From the NCBI GenBank assembly GCA_907165065.1, contig OU015528.1:47235515-47299514 (forward strand): a stretch of DNA of 64,000 bases, given 5' to 3'. The position numbers and the translations under genes are program-made. Origin of the DNA: Caprimulgus europaeus. Lineage: Eukaryota; Chordata; Aves; Caprimulgiformes; Caprimulgidae. The notes below the pieces were generated by a model. That model searched no databases, was not told the DNA's origin, and was given only the letters and a program-made list of their open reading frames with translations. Shown here in pieces: positions 25,376-38,599 of this stretch. Numbering within the stretch: position 1 is the first letter of the stretch; every line of letters begins with the position of its first letter.

Positions 25376-27490
25376 CTGACCCAGGGCTGACAGCACCCCA
25401 TTAGCTGAGGGGTGGCCTCTGCCACTCAGCTCCAGCAAGTTCCCACAAGGCAGCAAGAGGTTCAGAGCACAGAGAGGAGCTGCTCAAAAACTGTAACAGG
25501 AATGCTCACGGCGCTTACAATCCCTTCCCTACCCTCCTTAGGGGTGACTTCCGTTCACAAGCAGTAGCTGCCCTCTACACTTCTGCTCACATGCAAGTGC
25601 TGGCTGTTGGAGAAAGACACAGGTGATGTCCCAGCACCAACCTCACCTCTCTTTCCTCCTCTGGTCTGGCTCATTACAAACGCTTTTTGAAGGCATGCCA
25701 GTAGAGGAGATACAGGGGTGAACCAGCACAGACTTATCATCAGATTAAAGTGACCCCAGACCTATTTTGAAAATGTGCTCCTGCACACACAGCGGCAAGT
25801 ATTATCCATTAATTTCTACACTGTTCAAATACAAAGTTTGAGGCACCCAGTCAAGGAAGCACTGGAGCTAGCATGTAAGCCTCCTCCTGAGTGGTGTTCT
25901 TTTTTCCAGTGATTATTTGCAAACACACATGGAGAAATTCACTGGCACCTGACAAGGCTGTAGCTGTAAAACAGGGCATTCGCCCTTAGTTGTTTCAAGC
26001 AAATTTAATATTGCTAGAGTCTAATTTCACCAGTCAATAATTATTTTTAAAACATGCCAGTATATTTTATTACAAAGTATTTTACGTAAGCAGGTTTTTC
26101 CCTTGGTGGCGGTGTGGGGCAACGCAGTGTTTGGAGTCCTTTCTGCTATTTTGCCACTCCAAAACAATTTAGCAAATCCTAAACTCCAGTGTGGCAAGTA
26201 AAATCCTTTACACATTACTCCACACTATTGTATTGTCCCTTACTCCCTGGAATATAATACATGACAGAGCCATTAGACAAAGTGGTTTTACAGATGTATC
26301 TATATTTAGGTATAAACATGCCTGTAAAACCATTATACCTTTATAATCTCATTTTACTTACCAATAAAACTTATCCACCATTGTAGAGGAATGCAGCATC
26401 TACTTAGTGCTGCAGAGCAATGTTACACAACCACTGTTAAAATGGGAAGGGAAAGCTAACTTCTCCAATTGAAAATGCAAGAGGAATGTAGGTAGTCAGA
26501 CAGTAATTATTCAGATTGGAATTTGGCCAGGACCAAAGGTTAGATTGCTTAAAAATATCATGAGAACCTTATTTGACACTGCATTTTTATGTGGATCAGA
26601 TCTAAGATAAGTATTAATAGAAAATTATTAGGCTGCACAGACAAAACACAGCTCAGCATTTAGAGATATTTCTGGACAATATTTCAAAATACAGAAAGTA
26701 CACAAATAGGTCATTGTGCATTCACCCAGGCTAACTGTAAATAAAGTACTACTCAAGCAATGTGTAGCAAAGCTAGGCAATCTTCAGGTCAGATAAAGAA
26801 ATTGAGGCAGAATGTGGGTTGGTCCCAGGAGTTTGGAGGCAGTTCTGTCATGTGCCGATGCTGGGACCTCTTTTTGCTGCAGCTGTGCCAGCTAGGCAGC
26901 CTTGCACAACAGCCCCTTGGAAGGGTATTTGCAGGCCCCCAAAACCCTATCTCCAAGCTCAAGACAGCAAGAGGAAAGGAAGTCCTGTAATACTGCAGTC
27001 CCAGACAAAAAGCAGGCTTAATGGCAGCTTTCCCATTTAGGAGGAAGATGGTGCTTGGGACAGGAGGCTGAACAGCATGCACTAGCTACCAGCAAAGGGA
27101 ACTTTGCAGGGATGTTGGCTCCATGCCGGGCGAAGAGGAGCATCACCTACCTCCAGCCTTCCCTGCCCGTACTTCCCTGGAGGGCCATGGGGAAGTTCAT
27201 AACCCAGTGCTTTCTGGACTCTGCTCACTGGGAGCTCTGATGAGGTCCCAGCACCGGTTAGAGGACTTCAAGCCAAGCCACAGAATTTTAGTTCAACAAG
27301 CTAATTCTGCATCTGCACTAATTGCAATGCTAATTCCCAGCCCTACTCTCATTCCTGATCCCTAGCACAGTTCCAGGACTCACCACCACCCTGGTCCCTG
27401 CTACTACCTACAGACAGATGTCCTGATAGCCCCAGTGTTAGCCATCAGTGTTACCACACCCTTCAGTATTTGCCCATCTTTGCATCTATG
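25376..27490. other. Intron sequence, no recognised gene
   Basis: AT-rich between 25780 and 26740, more GC-rich between 26800 and 27250. The open frames overlap on both strands without family signatures. Confidence 0.5.
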
Positions 27491-27494
27491 TAAT

Positions 27495-28226
27495 GTAATG
27501 AGACATAACAACCACATCTTACAACACCTTCCCCCACCCCTCCCTTCTTCCCAGGCTTAAATCACTTTGCTCTCCATTTCTCTACCTTCCCTCCCCAGCG
27601 GCACAGGGGACAGGGAATGGGGGTTCAGTCAGTTCACCTCTGCCGCTCTTCCTGGCATGAAAGTCCAGGAACAAGATGTTCCAAAGCAGTTTCCCATGGA
27701 GTCACGGACCTCTTTGGGCTCAGCTCCTGGCTCTGGCACGGGGACATCCATGGGCTGCAGACTCCACCCCACTCTGGGGTTCCACCCCCGCTCTGGCAGC
27801 GAGCAACTCTCAGGGTCTCAATTCCAGTCACACTTGCCCTCAGGCTGTGGGTCTCTGCTCCAGCGTGGAGTCCTCCATGGCCTACACGTGGGTCTCTGCT
27901 CCACCATTGAATCTCCATGGGCTGCAGGGGATTTTGTCTTCTACTTCATATGGTAGAACTGAGTGTGAGCCTCTGTCTTTCCTTCTGGCAACGAAGCTCT
28001 CTCTGTGTCTGTCTGTCCTTTGTTCAGGCCAATGGTCGTCTTTTGTTCAGGTCAACGGTCTCTCCTCCAGGTTCTCTCCACCTTCTTCTTTTCAGGACAG
28101 TCCTTCCCCTCACAAACATGGAGAGGCATTTCTCTAGTGCTCATTGGCTCAGCCTGGGCTGGGAGAGTCTCTGCCTTGGAGCCAGGGGAGCTTTTCGCTC
28201 TCACAAGGGGGCCCTTCCCCCACTAC

Positions 28227-28269
<43 letters not shown>

Positions 28270-28303
28270 TTCCCCCACACACACACACAAACCCAGTTTA
28301 TGG
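27495..28303 (-). mobile_element. Endogenous retrovirus LTR fragment B, same family as fragment A
   Basis: Bases 27497-27625 (TAATGAGACATAAC, CACCCCTCCCTTCTTCCCAG, GGGACAGGGAATGGGGGTT) parallel 2162-2290 of fragment A. Fragment B keeps the part missing from A: repeated TCTGCTCCA.CRTGGA units (27840-27930), a TCACAAACATG region near 28110, and the LTR 5' end at 28225-28303 (CCACTACC, A run, ACACAAACCCAG). It lacks the LTR 3' end including the polyadenylation signal. No internal retroviral gene is attached. Its sense is the minus strand, parallel to GRIN2B. Confidence 0.65.
28228..28266 (+). repeat. Uninterrupted run of 39 A
   Basis: The run replaces or expands the short A stretch expected after CTACC near the LTR 5' end, and is followed at 28276-28290 by a short CA repeat. 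It is probably a microsatellite expansion; the length may be affected by assembly error. Confidence 0.9.
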
Positions 28304-29850
28304 CTGTAAATCATGCCATAATTTATACCTAATTTTCTCCAACTCTGATTTTTGGCAACCGAGTTTCAGCTTAGGACAGCTTCCTATTCTCAAGGTTACT
28401 TCAATTTCCCTAATCCACACACACTGCATACTATACACCTCTGAAGATGCATTCCTTATGATTCAACTGCTTTAACTGTTGTCCTACCATACCTTTAGCC
28501 TGGGCTATTTGTACACTGACAAGTCTTGCACTGTTGTTCCCCATACTACCGCTTACCAGGTGACATTAGTGCCCATAAATCATCTTCTGGCTCACAGCCC
28601 TGTTGTTCCAGGAATTTTGTAAACAGAGAAAAAGAAAAGAGGGACGGATCTGGGGTATGAAGGACATGTCATGGAAGCACCTCCACGCTTCAGGTGCTGA
28701 TAAACAGAATGAATGATGCTGCAGGAAAATCTTCATATGTTCAGAGTAGAAAAATGGCAGAGACTAGAGACATCGGAAAGTGCCATGCACAATGATGAAT
28801 GCAAGAGCAATCCAACACCTGGACCAAAATGGGTCACTACAGTAATTTTGAGTAAACACCTCCTCCAAGGGCATTTCACTAGTTTCAGATTAAAACTGGT
28901 GCAGTTTAGTTTATTTTAATTAGTTTTAAACATCACTTCCATTTTCATTCTGATATACAAACGTTCCTATGACAGTGGTAGAAACATTTCTCCAAGGTAT
29001 TTTGGGCAAGTCTTCTTTCTGCTCTTCACAACCACTCCCTCTCCAAGATCTACCTTTGTCCTTCCTCTAATGCCCCATAGACTCACTTCTACCTAATTTA
29101 TAAAATGTTTCTTCCCTTCTCTTATTTCTCCCAAGTCAGACTTTTTCTTTTGGTGAATACATCACACACCCCTAAGAAAAGTGTTCAAAGCCCTTGGAGC
29201 TCTCCCATTACCTCATTGTTAGCTTTCCTTCCAAGAACACTGGGAGGAAAGTAGCACATATGCTTACTTCTATTCTCTATTCATTTTCTTTCAAGTTGTT
29301 TTTTCTTTATTAAACCTGGTACAAACTCATCCCTGGCTTGAGCAGTGTCATATTCATCCCATATATCATACATTTATTTCTTCACGTCTCCAATAGCTAG
29401 TTTGTCTCCGTCTATTCAAAAAGTCCATCCAAGAATAAGGTGAAAAAGTGCTTCCCCTTTTTCCCCTCCATGCAAAGAGCAGCAATTCTCTCCCTACACT
29501 TAAGGCAGTACAAAGAATGCTTTGATCATCAATTAGACCCATATCATTCCCAACAGATAAGAACTACGTCTCATTATTGTAAGCTTGCCCAAGGGTAAGT
29601 TCCTAGTGTCCTTCCCACTTCCTCCCACCCACATATTTTACATATCATGGGTGATAACTGATACAGCCACAGCCTGTGAGTTTCTATTAAGACCAACATC
29701 AAGCAATTCATAGAAGTTACAAATTAAAAGCCTCTGCTTAATAATCTTGCCCTTCCCTCAGTCACTTCAGGATTGCTGTGTACCTGCTCGGAAACAACTG
29801 AAACAATAGGATTACCACGGCTAGGAGACAGCTCCAAGGCTCACATTTAG
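28304..29850. other. Intron sequence, no recognised feature
   Basis: AT-rich to C/T-rich sequence with few open frames. Nothing recognised. Confidence 0.5.
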
Positions 29851-29854
29851 AAAC

Positions 29855-30058
29855 GTTTCCCTAAACTCAGCCTAAATTTTGTCTTTGCTCAGCTATCCTG
29901 TTACTTTAATAATATCGCCTTCATTCAGCCTAAACAATTTCTCCCCCTCAACTCACCGTTTCCACCCTGAAAACGCTTGTAGATGGTTATCTGATCACCC
30001 CTTGGGACCTTCCTTTACTGCAGAAGTTCAGCTGTGCTCATCCCTCCTCATAAGGTGA
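29855..30058 (-). mobile_element. Old CR1/L3-like LINE fragment
   Basis: The plus strand shows CCCTAAACTCAGCCTAAATTT, then GCTTGTAGATGGTTATCTGAT, then CCTCCTCATAAGGT. These are the antisense forms of the CR1 3' coding region (encoding roughly ..LRLDVRK.., the Y.YLK helix, and YEE.LRELG). It is strongly diverged. Confidence 0.45.
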
Positions 30059-33020
30059 GTCCCCTCGGGTCCTCGGCAGGATGAGCAAGGGAGGATGAAG
30101 GTAGTGGCTGGGCAAGGGAGAGCAGAAGCGAGTCTGACCTGCTTACCCAGGCTGGCAGGCACGTGCAGAGCTGCGGGAGTCAGTGTCACACACACAAAAG
30201 CCATTAAGCAAGACAGCAGGTCAGTCTGGCATTGCCCAGTGCCAACTTCTAAATGCCAGGGCATAGAGGCTTGGCATGGCCATCGCTCTCTGCGAGCCTG
30301 GCTTGCGGAGCCAGGCTGGAGCCACTGTTTCCCTGCCAGGATCTCACCCCCCCGACCCCAGCATCCCACTTGGACAAGTTTAAAGGGATGAGACAGGCCC
30401 TCCCTGCCAGAAACTGAAATATCCTCACCACCTGGACGGTTCAGTTGCCACAGCTGTTGCTCTGTGGATGCTCCATTTGAAACAAGGGTTTCAAAACTTA
30501 CGAGACATGCACCATTTCCCACTTCTGTCTGTTATCTGCCCTATCTCGGAACTGGATCCAGGCTCAGAGCTAGATCATCCAAAGCAAGGGATGTGTTCCT
30601 GTGTGTGCATGGCCCCTCCAAAGGGATTTCAGAATGGTTGAAAGCAGCTTTGCCTCCTGAAGTGCCAGACTAGGTTTAGACAGTCAGCAGGACACTGCAC
30701 CGAGAACACTGTTTTGCCAATTAAATCAAACTGGAACAGTTCAGTAATTCCTGCTGCAATCCCTTCCTCCCTTTCTTAAATCTCCACTTCTAGTTTTCAT
30801 TTCCAAGTAGGAATCAACAGGACATTAATAAACTGAGGACATTAAAGACTGCGATTTCCAAAAGCTAGGGATTTAAATACCTCCGAACCATTAATATCCA
30901 GGAAAAACACATGTTTAACTTGAATGGTTTGGAGAAGCACATCCTCGGCATTTCTCATTATTTGTGTATGAATTTGAGGTTTTCTATTCAACCTTAATCA
31001 ACTCTGCATTTTGTACATTAGCAATTTTTTATATTGTGTTTCAAAATTTAAAAAGTTAGGAGAATTTTTACTTCCAAGGGTGGAAGGACTTTCTCATTCC
31101 CAAGATCCTCTCATGCACCTCACTCAGTACCTGTTCATTCCCTGCATCACTTCCTTAAGGTGAAAAGACAGAGCAGACAGACAGAGACTACACTGTCTCC
31201 TGAAGGCAGCTGCCAAACACCACGCCAGGGCTGAAATCCCATGGGTTGCTCAAAGTCTCACATCAAGAGACAGTCTAAGTTCTTTTGATGCCAGACGTAA
31301 ACACTGTAAAAGCCCAATCACAAAGGTTTCTTAAAACATGCTATAAGTGAGAAATAAAACATTATTTCTCTTTTTTTTTTTTTTTAGGCAGAAATTGAGT
31401 GATTTCTTCTTCTACAACACTGAGATTCTCAAAAAGGGCATCTGAACTAGAGGGAGACAGCCTTTGGCCACTAGAAAGGATGGACGAGTACCCAGAAAAT
31501 TTTATTATGAGTCTCCTGTCTCTAATCCCTTCCTTTTTCTTCACTCTGATCCTTGGTAAAGGACTTTTATGTTCTTGTTATCACTACTTATAGAAAAACA
31601 AAACAAAAAAAAATCTGCCTAAAAGAAGCAACAAGGGAAACCCAACATGTGACACCAAAAAGAGTGCCATTCAAGATGTTTGGAGATGTGCACTCCCAAA
31701 CCAGAAGCATCCCAGTAAACACCTATCCCTTTAGAGAAACTTGATCCTTGCAATAAATACTAAAGCCAAGATGAAGGGAGAATTGACCTGCAAAGCAGGT
31801 GGGTTGTTTGGTGGGGTTTTTTTGTAGTCTAATTTTCCTGTTTCTTCCTTTCCCTCTTTCCTGTCTCCACCCAACACTTTCCTCTTCCCCTATCTTTCTC
31901 TCCTCGAGTTCAGTAACCAGTAAGGCACCAGCCATCAAGCTGCTGGATACAATATGCTTTCACAGTACATTAATGCTGTGCACCAGACCATGCTGTGCCT
32001 GTGATTGTATGACAGGTCAGGGACAATTCGTCTTACCAAGACCTTCAATCAATAGCATCCAGAAAGCTTCCCCAGCAGCCGCTGACCTCTCCCTCTGCTC
32101 AACACTTGATCATATTTATAGAGTTGCAATGACTGAAAGATACACAGCAAAACCACATCTGGACGACAGCTAGTCACTGGCTGTTGATGCTTCAGGGACA
32201 GGGCCCAGTCCAGCACAAGCAAACAAACTAGATTTGGCTCAGCTGAATGCCATTTTCAAGCACTTTTTCCTCTGTTCTCTCTTTTCCCTTGCCTCACAAA
32301 TCCATCCATACTGTTGGCTTCAGTAATTTTTCCCAGTAGCAAAGCTGGCTGTTCATTCCCCCATGTGCAGGCCAATGCATATGAGAACATACCACCCCCT
32401 GTCTCCTCCCAGCCCAGTTCCATCCCTGTCTTCCTCAGGGTGCAGCTCAGTCCCATGGTGCCCCATCTCATCTATGCAAAAGTCACTATAGCTCACATTT
32501 GCAGCAGGGAAAAAAGCACTAGTAGTAAGAGTAACAGAGAACAACCACCCAAAACAGATAATTGTCACAATAAAAACTACCTTACCAGCAAATAAAAATC
32601 AATAGTATGGACAAAATGTAGCCATGAGTTACTTATGCTTTAAGATCAGTTTAGACTTTTAAAGCAGAGTAAGAGGGCTTAGTATAAAAGAAAATCTAGA
32701 ATTTCAATATTCTCAATGAACTTCAGATACAATATATGCTCTGATCTACTGCATTTTTCAGCTTTTCCATCCATCACTTAGTCTAATACAATTTTGTCCT
32801 CCATGGCTCCCACAATCATTCAATTTCTCACTTTAAGCACTGTTATATTTTTGGTCCATCCTTGCTACCTGTTAGTTCACTTGTATTCACACTGTTAGGT
32901 ATCTGGTTTAAAATCTTGAAAGCATAGAGGGAATGAACCTCAACAAGTGAAGTCTTGTTCTAATCCCTCATACCACCATCTAAACTCAATAACCATTTTT
33001 TGAACGTGTAAACATTGTTG
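30059..33020. other. Intron sequence, no recognised gene
   Basis: A GC-richer patch at 30060-30430 gives overlapping chance frames on both strands. A T15 tract lies at 31371-31385. Confidence 0.5.
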
Positions 33021-33024
33021 TTTT

Positions 33025-33180
33025 TTTCCTCACCCTTTGCCTTATTCTCCTCATCAGAAAGATGGAGATGTATGTTCTCTGCTTCACAGGGTTATAAGGT
33101 TTAATTATTTAAAGTATTTAAAGTACTTTTGGCTCTCAAGCAATAGAAGCTACAGGATCTGAGATTATTATTATTGCTTT
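33025..33180 (+). repeat. Fossil MIR-type SINE, sense
   Basis: Read in order: CTTATTCTCCTCATCAGAAA, GATGGAGAT, TTCACAGGGTTATAAGGTTT, AATTATTTAAAGTATTTAAA, and an ATTATTATTATT end. This follows the MIR sequence CAGTTTCCTCATCTGTAAAATGG, CATAGGGTTGTTGTGAGGATTA, then tail, over about 150 bp with moderate divergence. Confidence 0.6.
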
Positions 33181-36100
33181 TCATTGCACTTCCCTGAAGG
33201 CAGCAATGTCTTCTTGTGAGATCATACCCAACATTACTCACAGGATCCCGAGAGAGTGTATTAAAACCTCTATGTCCAAGATCTTCAGGACAGTGAATCT
33301 TAGTTTAGCTAGGAACAGAGAGAAAGGAATTGTTGTAATACCATGAATAGTTGTCTGTTTCTGAGCAAAACCCCTGATATTCAATATCAACTTTGCCACA
33401 CTGACTCAAACTGCAAAATACTGCTGATCAGTAATTTCTGATGAAACAAAATGTCAGCAAATGCTAGTTTGTGAAGCCTGTTCTTATGAAAATATGTCAG
33501 CTCATGACACATTTTCACCTACTCCAAAGCAGCCTCCTTGCTGGCAATGCAGAGCAAGAGCAATGCAGAGCTTTGGAGAACGAGGTGGAGCTGCAGTGGG
33601 CAGACAGCCTCCAGGGTCTGGGCTGGATTTGCAGCCCTTCTAAGCACCAGGCTCCATCCATCCAGCACTTTTAATCCAGACCTAGAAATCTCCTGTTTCA
33701 TCAAGAAATCTGCTCTGTGGGTCCACCACAAATCCAGGAGCCTAGTTCCAACAGCTATTGAACAGTAGAAATGTAAAGTCTATCTCCATCTTAATTCACT
33801 CGCAGAAACTCAAAATACAAGATCTCCTAGCTGTGGGTCTCGGAAGTGGAGATCCTTGGACCTTGGGTTTAAAGAGATCTGGGGAAGGTGGTCAGACCAG
33901 AATCACCAGGCAAGGTGATTATAGCAAGGCCAGAGAGTCCTGGGAGCTCTGGTTCCCTCTAAACAAAAATCCTGATCTTACACTAAGGAGCCTGGAGACC
34001 TCCAAGAGTCCTGAATGGGGCTATGGTGTCAGAGGTGCCATAAATCTGGGATTCATAGAGAAGTCCTCAGATGTCATTCTGAGGGCCCACAGCCTTGGGC
34101 CAGGCTATTAGTGAAAGTGCTCCACAGCTGCAAACTCTACAAGTCCTGGGAGTCAGGAGAGGAAACCAATAGCTTTGACAGTTTCACCACAGTTATTAGG
34201 CCCTTTTATTGTTTCCTCTGAACTTGTAGTTCCTAAATATTTCCAGGTTGCAGGCAGGGAAGGAACTTTGCCATCAAGTTCAGACTAAAAATAAAATTCT
34301 ACCTCTAAACATCCCCCTTCCTGTACAACCTGCTTGCAGCCCGTTGCCATATTATTCTGTTGGACTTCACAAACTACACTGCACTATGCCAGTCAAGTTT
34401 CCTTGTTTCTCCTTTTTATTTCAGCACTGTCACTTCTCCAGGCCAGGCCCAGGTCACAGGGCTGAATGGCAGCCCAACGTGGTCACCGGTTTCAGTGAAA
34501 AAAAAAAATAAGCCCTTAGATGCTGTGCTGGCTTTCTGCAAAGCCTCTCTGACACAGCTCCTGCTTTGGTGTCCCGTCACGATGACACTGTGACAGGACC
34601 TCATTTCCAAGCCAGAAGGCATTTTTGCATGCAGCTGCATCAATTGTTATATATATGAACATGCTCAAGTACAGTAAAGTTCCCTGAGGCCTTTGCATTA
34701 TGGGTTTCTACTACCCCTGTGCCAGAATGGTATAAAGCTCCTCTGATCTGATGTGGCAGCATTTTAAACGCACTTCAGACAGGTGTCAACACCTTTGTGA
34801 GGCACTGGGTGCCACGGGAGGGGGCTCATGATCTATACACACAGCATACATCCAGAGAGCAGCACTTGCCCTGCTCCCCATGATACTTGTCTCAGGAGAG
34901 AGAAGGAAAAGCTGGAACAAACAAGCCATGTATGCATTATCACCTGACTACATTGCCCCAGTGTTGCTCTGGGATACCTTTCCTCTTGTTTGTACTTTGT
35001 CTTCTGAGCCTGCAAAGCTTCAAGGACCCCAAACCACCTCCCTGACTGTATTCCTAGCACAGCCCTGGCATTGCCCCATCCCCAGGCCCGGGATACTTCA
35101 GGAAGACTAAAATTAATACCTATTTGTCACTCCTTCTTTCCTAATTAAAGAAATCAGAGGACATATCAGACCACAGCTGAGCTCCTAGCCCTGGAGCTGA
35201 GGCGAGTTGGTGGGCAAGGTGTTCAGCCCCTCCAGCTGATTCGTTGACCCAGACTGGCATGGCATGCAGCTAAGTGACCATCCTCTCCAGATCCATCTGC
35301 CTTACTGCTTTTCCCATTGCTAAAATTTCAATGTATTTATAAAGAGCAATTGCTTAAAAGTATACACTAAGGAAAAAAAAAAAAAATCAGGTGTCCTGAT
35401 ATCAAGGAAAGAAAAAGCACCCAGGCTGTGCACATGCTCCCCAAGGGAGGCACTCAGGCATGAGTTATTCTCAAGATCATATCTGTAGGGAAATAAGCCA
35501 CCTGCTGCCAGGGAATGGACTGGAGTGGCCCAGAGCAATGAGGAAGGGGGAAGGTGAGAGAGAAATAAAACAATAAATTAAGTAGGCTGGATTGCCCAGC
35601 ACTACTTATTCTACTTTACAGAATTTACAGGCGTCTTTCGCTCCTCACCTCTACCGAAGCAGTTTCCCAGATGTCCCAGTACCTGCTTCAAACTATCTGG
35701 CCTGCCATACCCCATCCCAGCAGACTCCTAGCCAAAAAGGCTTCAGTGTCTATTGCAGTAGAGAAAAAAAAGAGCCATCTTCTCTAGCCACTCTGACCTT
35801 ACTCTCCCCTCCACTTGAAGGGGCCCCACTTCTCTCATAAGCAAAAGTAATGTCATACACAAGCACACACATCCCAGCTTTTGCAGCAATGCACCTCCTC
35901 AGTCATCCCCTTGGCAGCTGCCATGAGGAGACAGGCCCATCTCCCTCACATCCTCAAGCCCACACTCATGCAAAAGCAGTGGTGGTAAGAACAGAGGATA
36001 TGTCCCATGCCAACAGAAATGTGAAATGAAGAGGATGATGTTTCACCAGATGGCTTCAGACTTGTCACAGCAGGAAGAGAAACCCATTTGGAAAACCTGG

Positions 36101-38515
36101 CCCTGGCACTAATCAACACCTCCCGGACTGGTAGTGCAGGACCGCTGGAGCAGTTGGGCTGAGTATGAGAAGTGAGACAACAGGAACACAGAGCAACAAT
36201 TACACAGGGTGAACATGGAGGCAGTAAGAACCACAAGCTTCCTCTGGGACTGCAACAACATGTTTAGGCAGGCAGCAAGTTTGGAGCAAGAGCAGAGAGA
36301 AAGCTGCACACACCAAACAATCAAGGGAGCAGGGTAATGAAGAGTCAAACCATCTGACCACAACTTACACTGAACAGCATCAAAGCATTGCAAGCAATGG
36401 GTCAAAGGAGAACAAGAAGCTCTAGAGAAGGCTCTGCAGCATAAAACATGTGATGCACCAGCCTGCCTACAGGGAGACTCTACCCTCCCCAACCTAGTAT
36501 CAGCCCAGAACCACTGCTAGTGCCAGTGATCATTATTGTTTCACACAGCCCCTCTGAAGGGCCATATGCTTAGACATTATGCCTGAAAACTCAAATGATC
36601 ACCAGACAACTGTACGTTGTACAAGTGAAACTTGCTGTTGTCCAGCACACTGAAGGAAGTGGAGGAAGGTCCTTGTACCTTCTACACTGCTTGCTGTGTC
36701 CCAAGAGACAGCTCTCTGCCAGCACAGAAAATACCATCACATATTGAAACCTTGCCTAGAGATACACCTTTTTTTTCCCCCGCATTCATTGGATTTTTTG
36801 TTTTTTATGGGCTTCATCTCAGCACTGGGAGTATCAGCCAGTTGTGTAGGCACAGATGACACAGAAGTCTGCTGTAAGCCCACAACGAGTGGGACAAGGA
36901 GACCCCATGGGGTTGGATGTGACCATGCTTCCAATTGGATGACTGAGCCCATGCATTCTTCTCCTGAAAAGGTTTTGGCCAAAAAGGAACTAAAAGGAAA
37001 AAGGCTGCCCCATAGTCGCAGTCCCACAGCAGCTGTTGCATGTGCCAAGAGCAAGAGAGATAATGCTTGCAGAAAGATGAGCTGCATCATGAAGAGGTAT
37101 GATAGAGATGCTTTTCCTTTCCTTGTCCTCAGGGTGCTTCTCTGAGTCAAGCAGTATGTACTCCCCAAAGAGGCCATCAGCCTGTACCCTCTGCTATTGT
37201 CCATGCTTTTCCAAGGAGGTAAGAATGCTCAGTTAGATGCAGTCAGTGCCTCCACTCCTCCATCACAGGCTGATGTCCATTCCTGGTGCAACGTACACAA
37301 CCACACACTGGCGAACAATGATTAGAAAAACAAGGGAAAAGCTAAGGGGAAGGAAACAACAGGCCAGAGAAAGCGAGGACAAAAACAAAAGTGAAAAGTG
37401 AGAGGGATGGTGAAAGAGGAGATAAGGGTGGGAGAGAGAGTGGAGAGGGAATTACTTTGCAAGCGGTAGCTGAAAATCTCTCAACGTTTACAGCAAATGA
37501 TGCATGAAATACACTGTCAGGAATGTGATGCCCAGAACCTACTGCTGCTAAATATTTAATCTGATTGGCAGGGAGCCGTTAAAACCTCAGTGTCTGGATC
37601 TCAGGCTTCTACAGAGCAACAGGTAAAGTAAATACATCAACATGTAGTGATTCACCCTGGGTGCCATCAGCCTTTCCAACCTGCAGCACTGCGCAGAAAA
37701 AAAAGTTGTCAATGGATATTAACAACAACAGAAACAGGTTACGGGAAAGACACAGCTTATGTACCTTGGCTCCCACTGCAAGCCAGAGACAAGTGGAAGG
37801 TGCATATGCTGAGTGTCTTCTTGAGACATGACAACACACTGCTGTACGGATCTCATACGATGTAGTCCACACTGCTCAAGCGCTATAAAGTCACACAGAA
37901 CTGTGGTACATTGAGGCTGCAGCTCTAATAGCCCACACTTCCCTGCACGTAATCCCTGAAGCCAATCTACGAGCAGACCAAAGGCTGTCTCCAACAATCA
38001 GCTTCTACCAGCTGTTGAGCATGAAGCAGGGCAGAATGTCCTATATATGTGCTTCCTAACACCAGCACAGGACAGCAGAGCAATGCTGGCTGGGTGCATG
38101 CAGGTATGCAGCCCTTTGGGGTAGGAAACCTCAACAGCAGGTACTGCAGCATAGCGAGGGGACAACAGGACAGCCAGCTGCTAGCAGGGGCATATACATC
38201 CGTACATTTGCACATCCAGCACAGGCTCCCACTTTGCTGACTCTACTCACACAACCTTCAGGGCAGCTGCTGGTCCACGTCAGCTCTGGTGCCCCTGAGC
38301 TGGTATCTCTGCTCCAAAACAGCCACTTCTTGGAGCTTCATAAAGGAGGAGGATTATGTTTGGGTAAAACTTCTGTTGTTTCAAACTAAAACTCCGTTCT
38401 GACTCGGAGGCAAATCTAGCTACTCAGAAATACTCCAGGGAAAGCAACAGACTTTTTTCTTAATCATTTTGTATTGTTCAGACCAACTCATTTCTAGAAT
38501 GAAGGTGTTTGGGAG
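33181..38515. other. Intron sequence, no recognised gene
   Basis: Many chance frames of up to about 155 codons on both strands, none with a family signature. A stretch at 37480-37580, with ATTTAATCTGATTGGCAGG and neighbours, looks like conserved noncoding sequence but this is not provable here. Confidence 0.5.
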
Positions 38516-38521
38516 TTTAGG

Positions 38522-38599
38522 TACATTATACCTAAATAAATAAACAATTTATTTAGGTATAATGTAGTAAATAAACAATTTATTTAGGTATAATGTAGT
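38522..38599. repeat. Perfect inverted repeat overlapping a perfect 31-bp tandem duplication
   Basis: The arm at 38522-38540 (TACATTATACCTAAATAAA) is exactly complementary to 38548-38566, leaving a 7-nt loop, TAAACAA. The unit 38538-38568 is repeated exactly at 38569-38599, so the right arm exists twice and either copy can pair with the left arm. It is consistent with a recent replication template switch followed by slippage. No flanking transposon ends or open frame are seen. Confidence 0.93.

Noticed and set aside
28228..28266. Poly(A) tail of a processed pseudogene
   Set aside because: No gene-derived sequence lies to its left; the flanks are both LTR, so it is an expanded A stretch within the LTR.
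38522..38599. CRISPR-like or MITE-like repeat
   Set aside because: Only two tandem units without spacers, and no terminal repeats or target-site duplication around the block.
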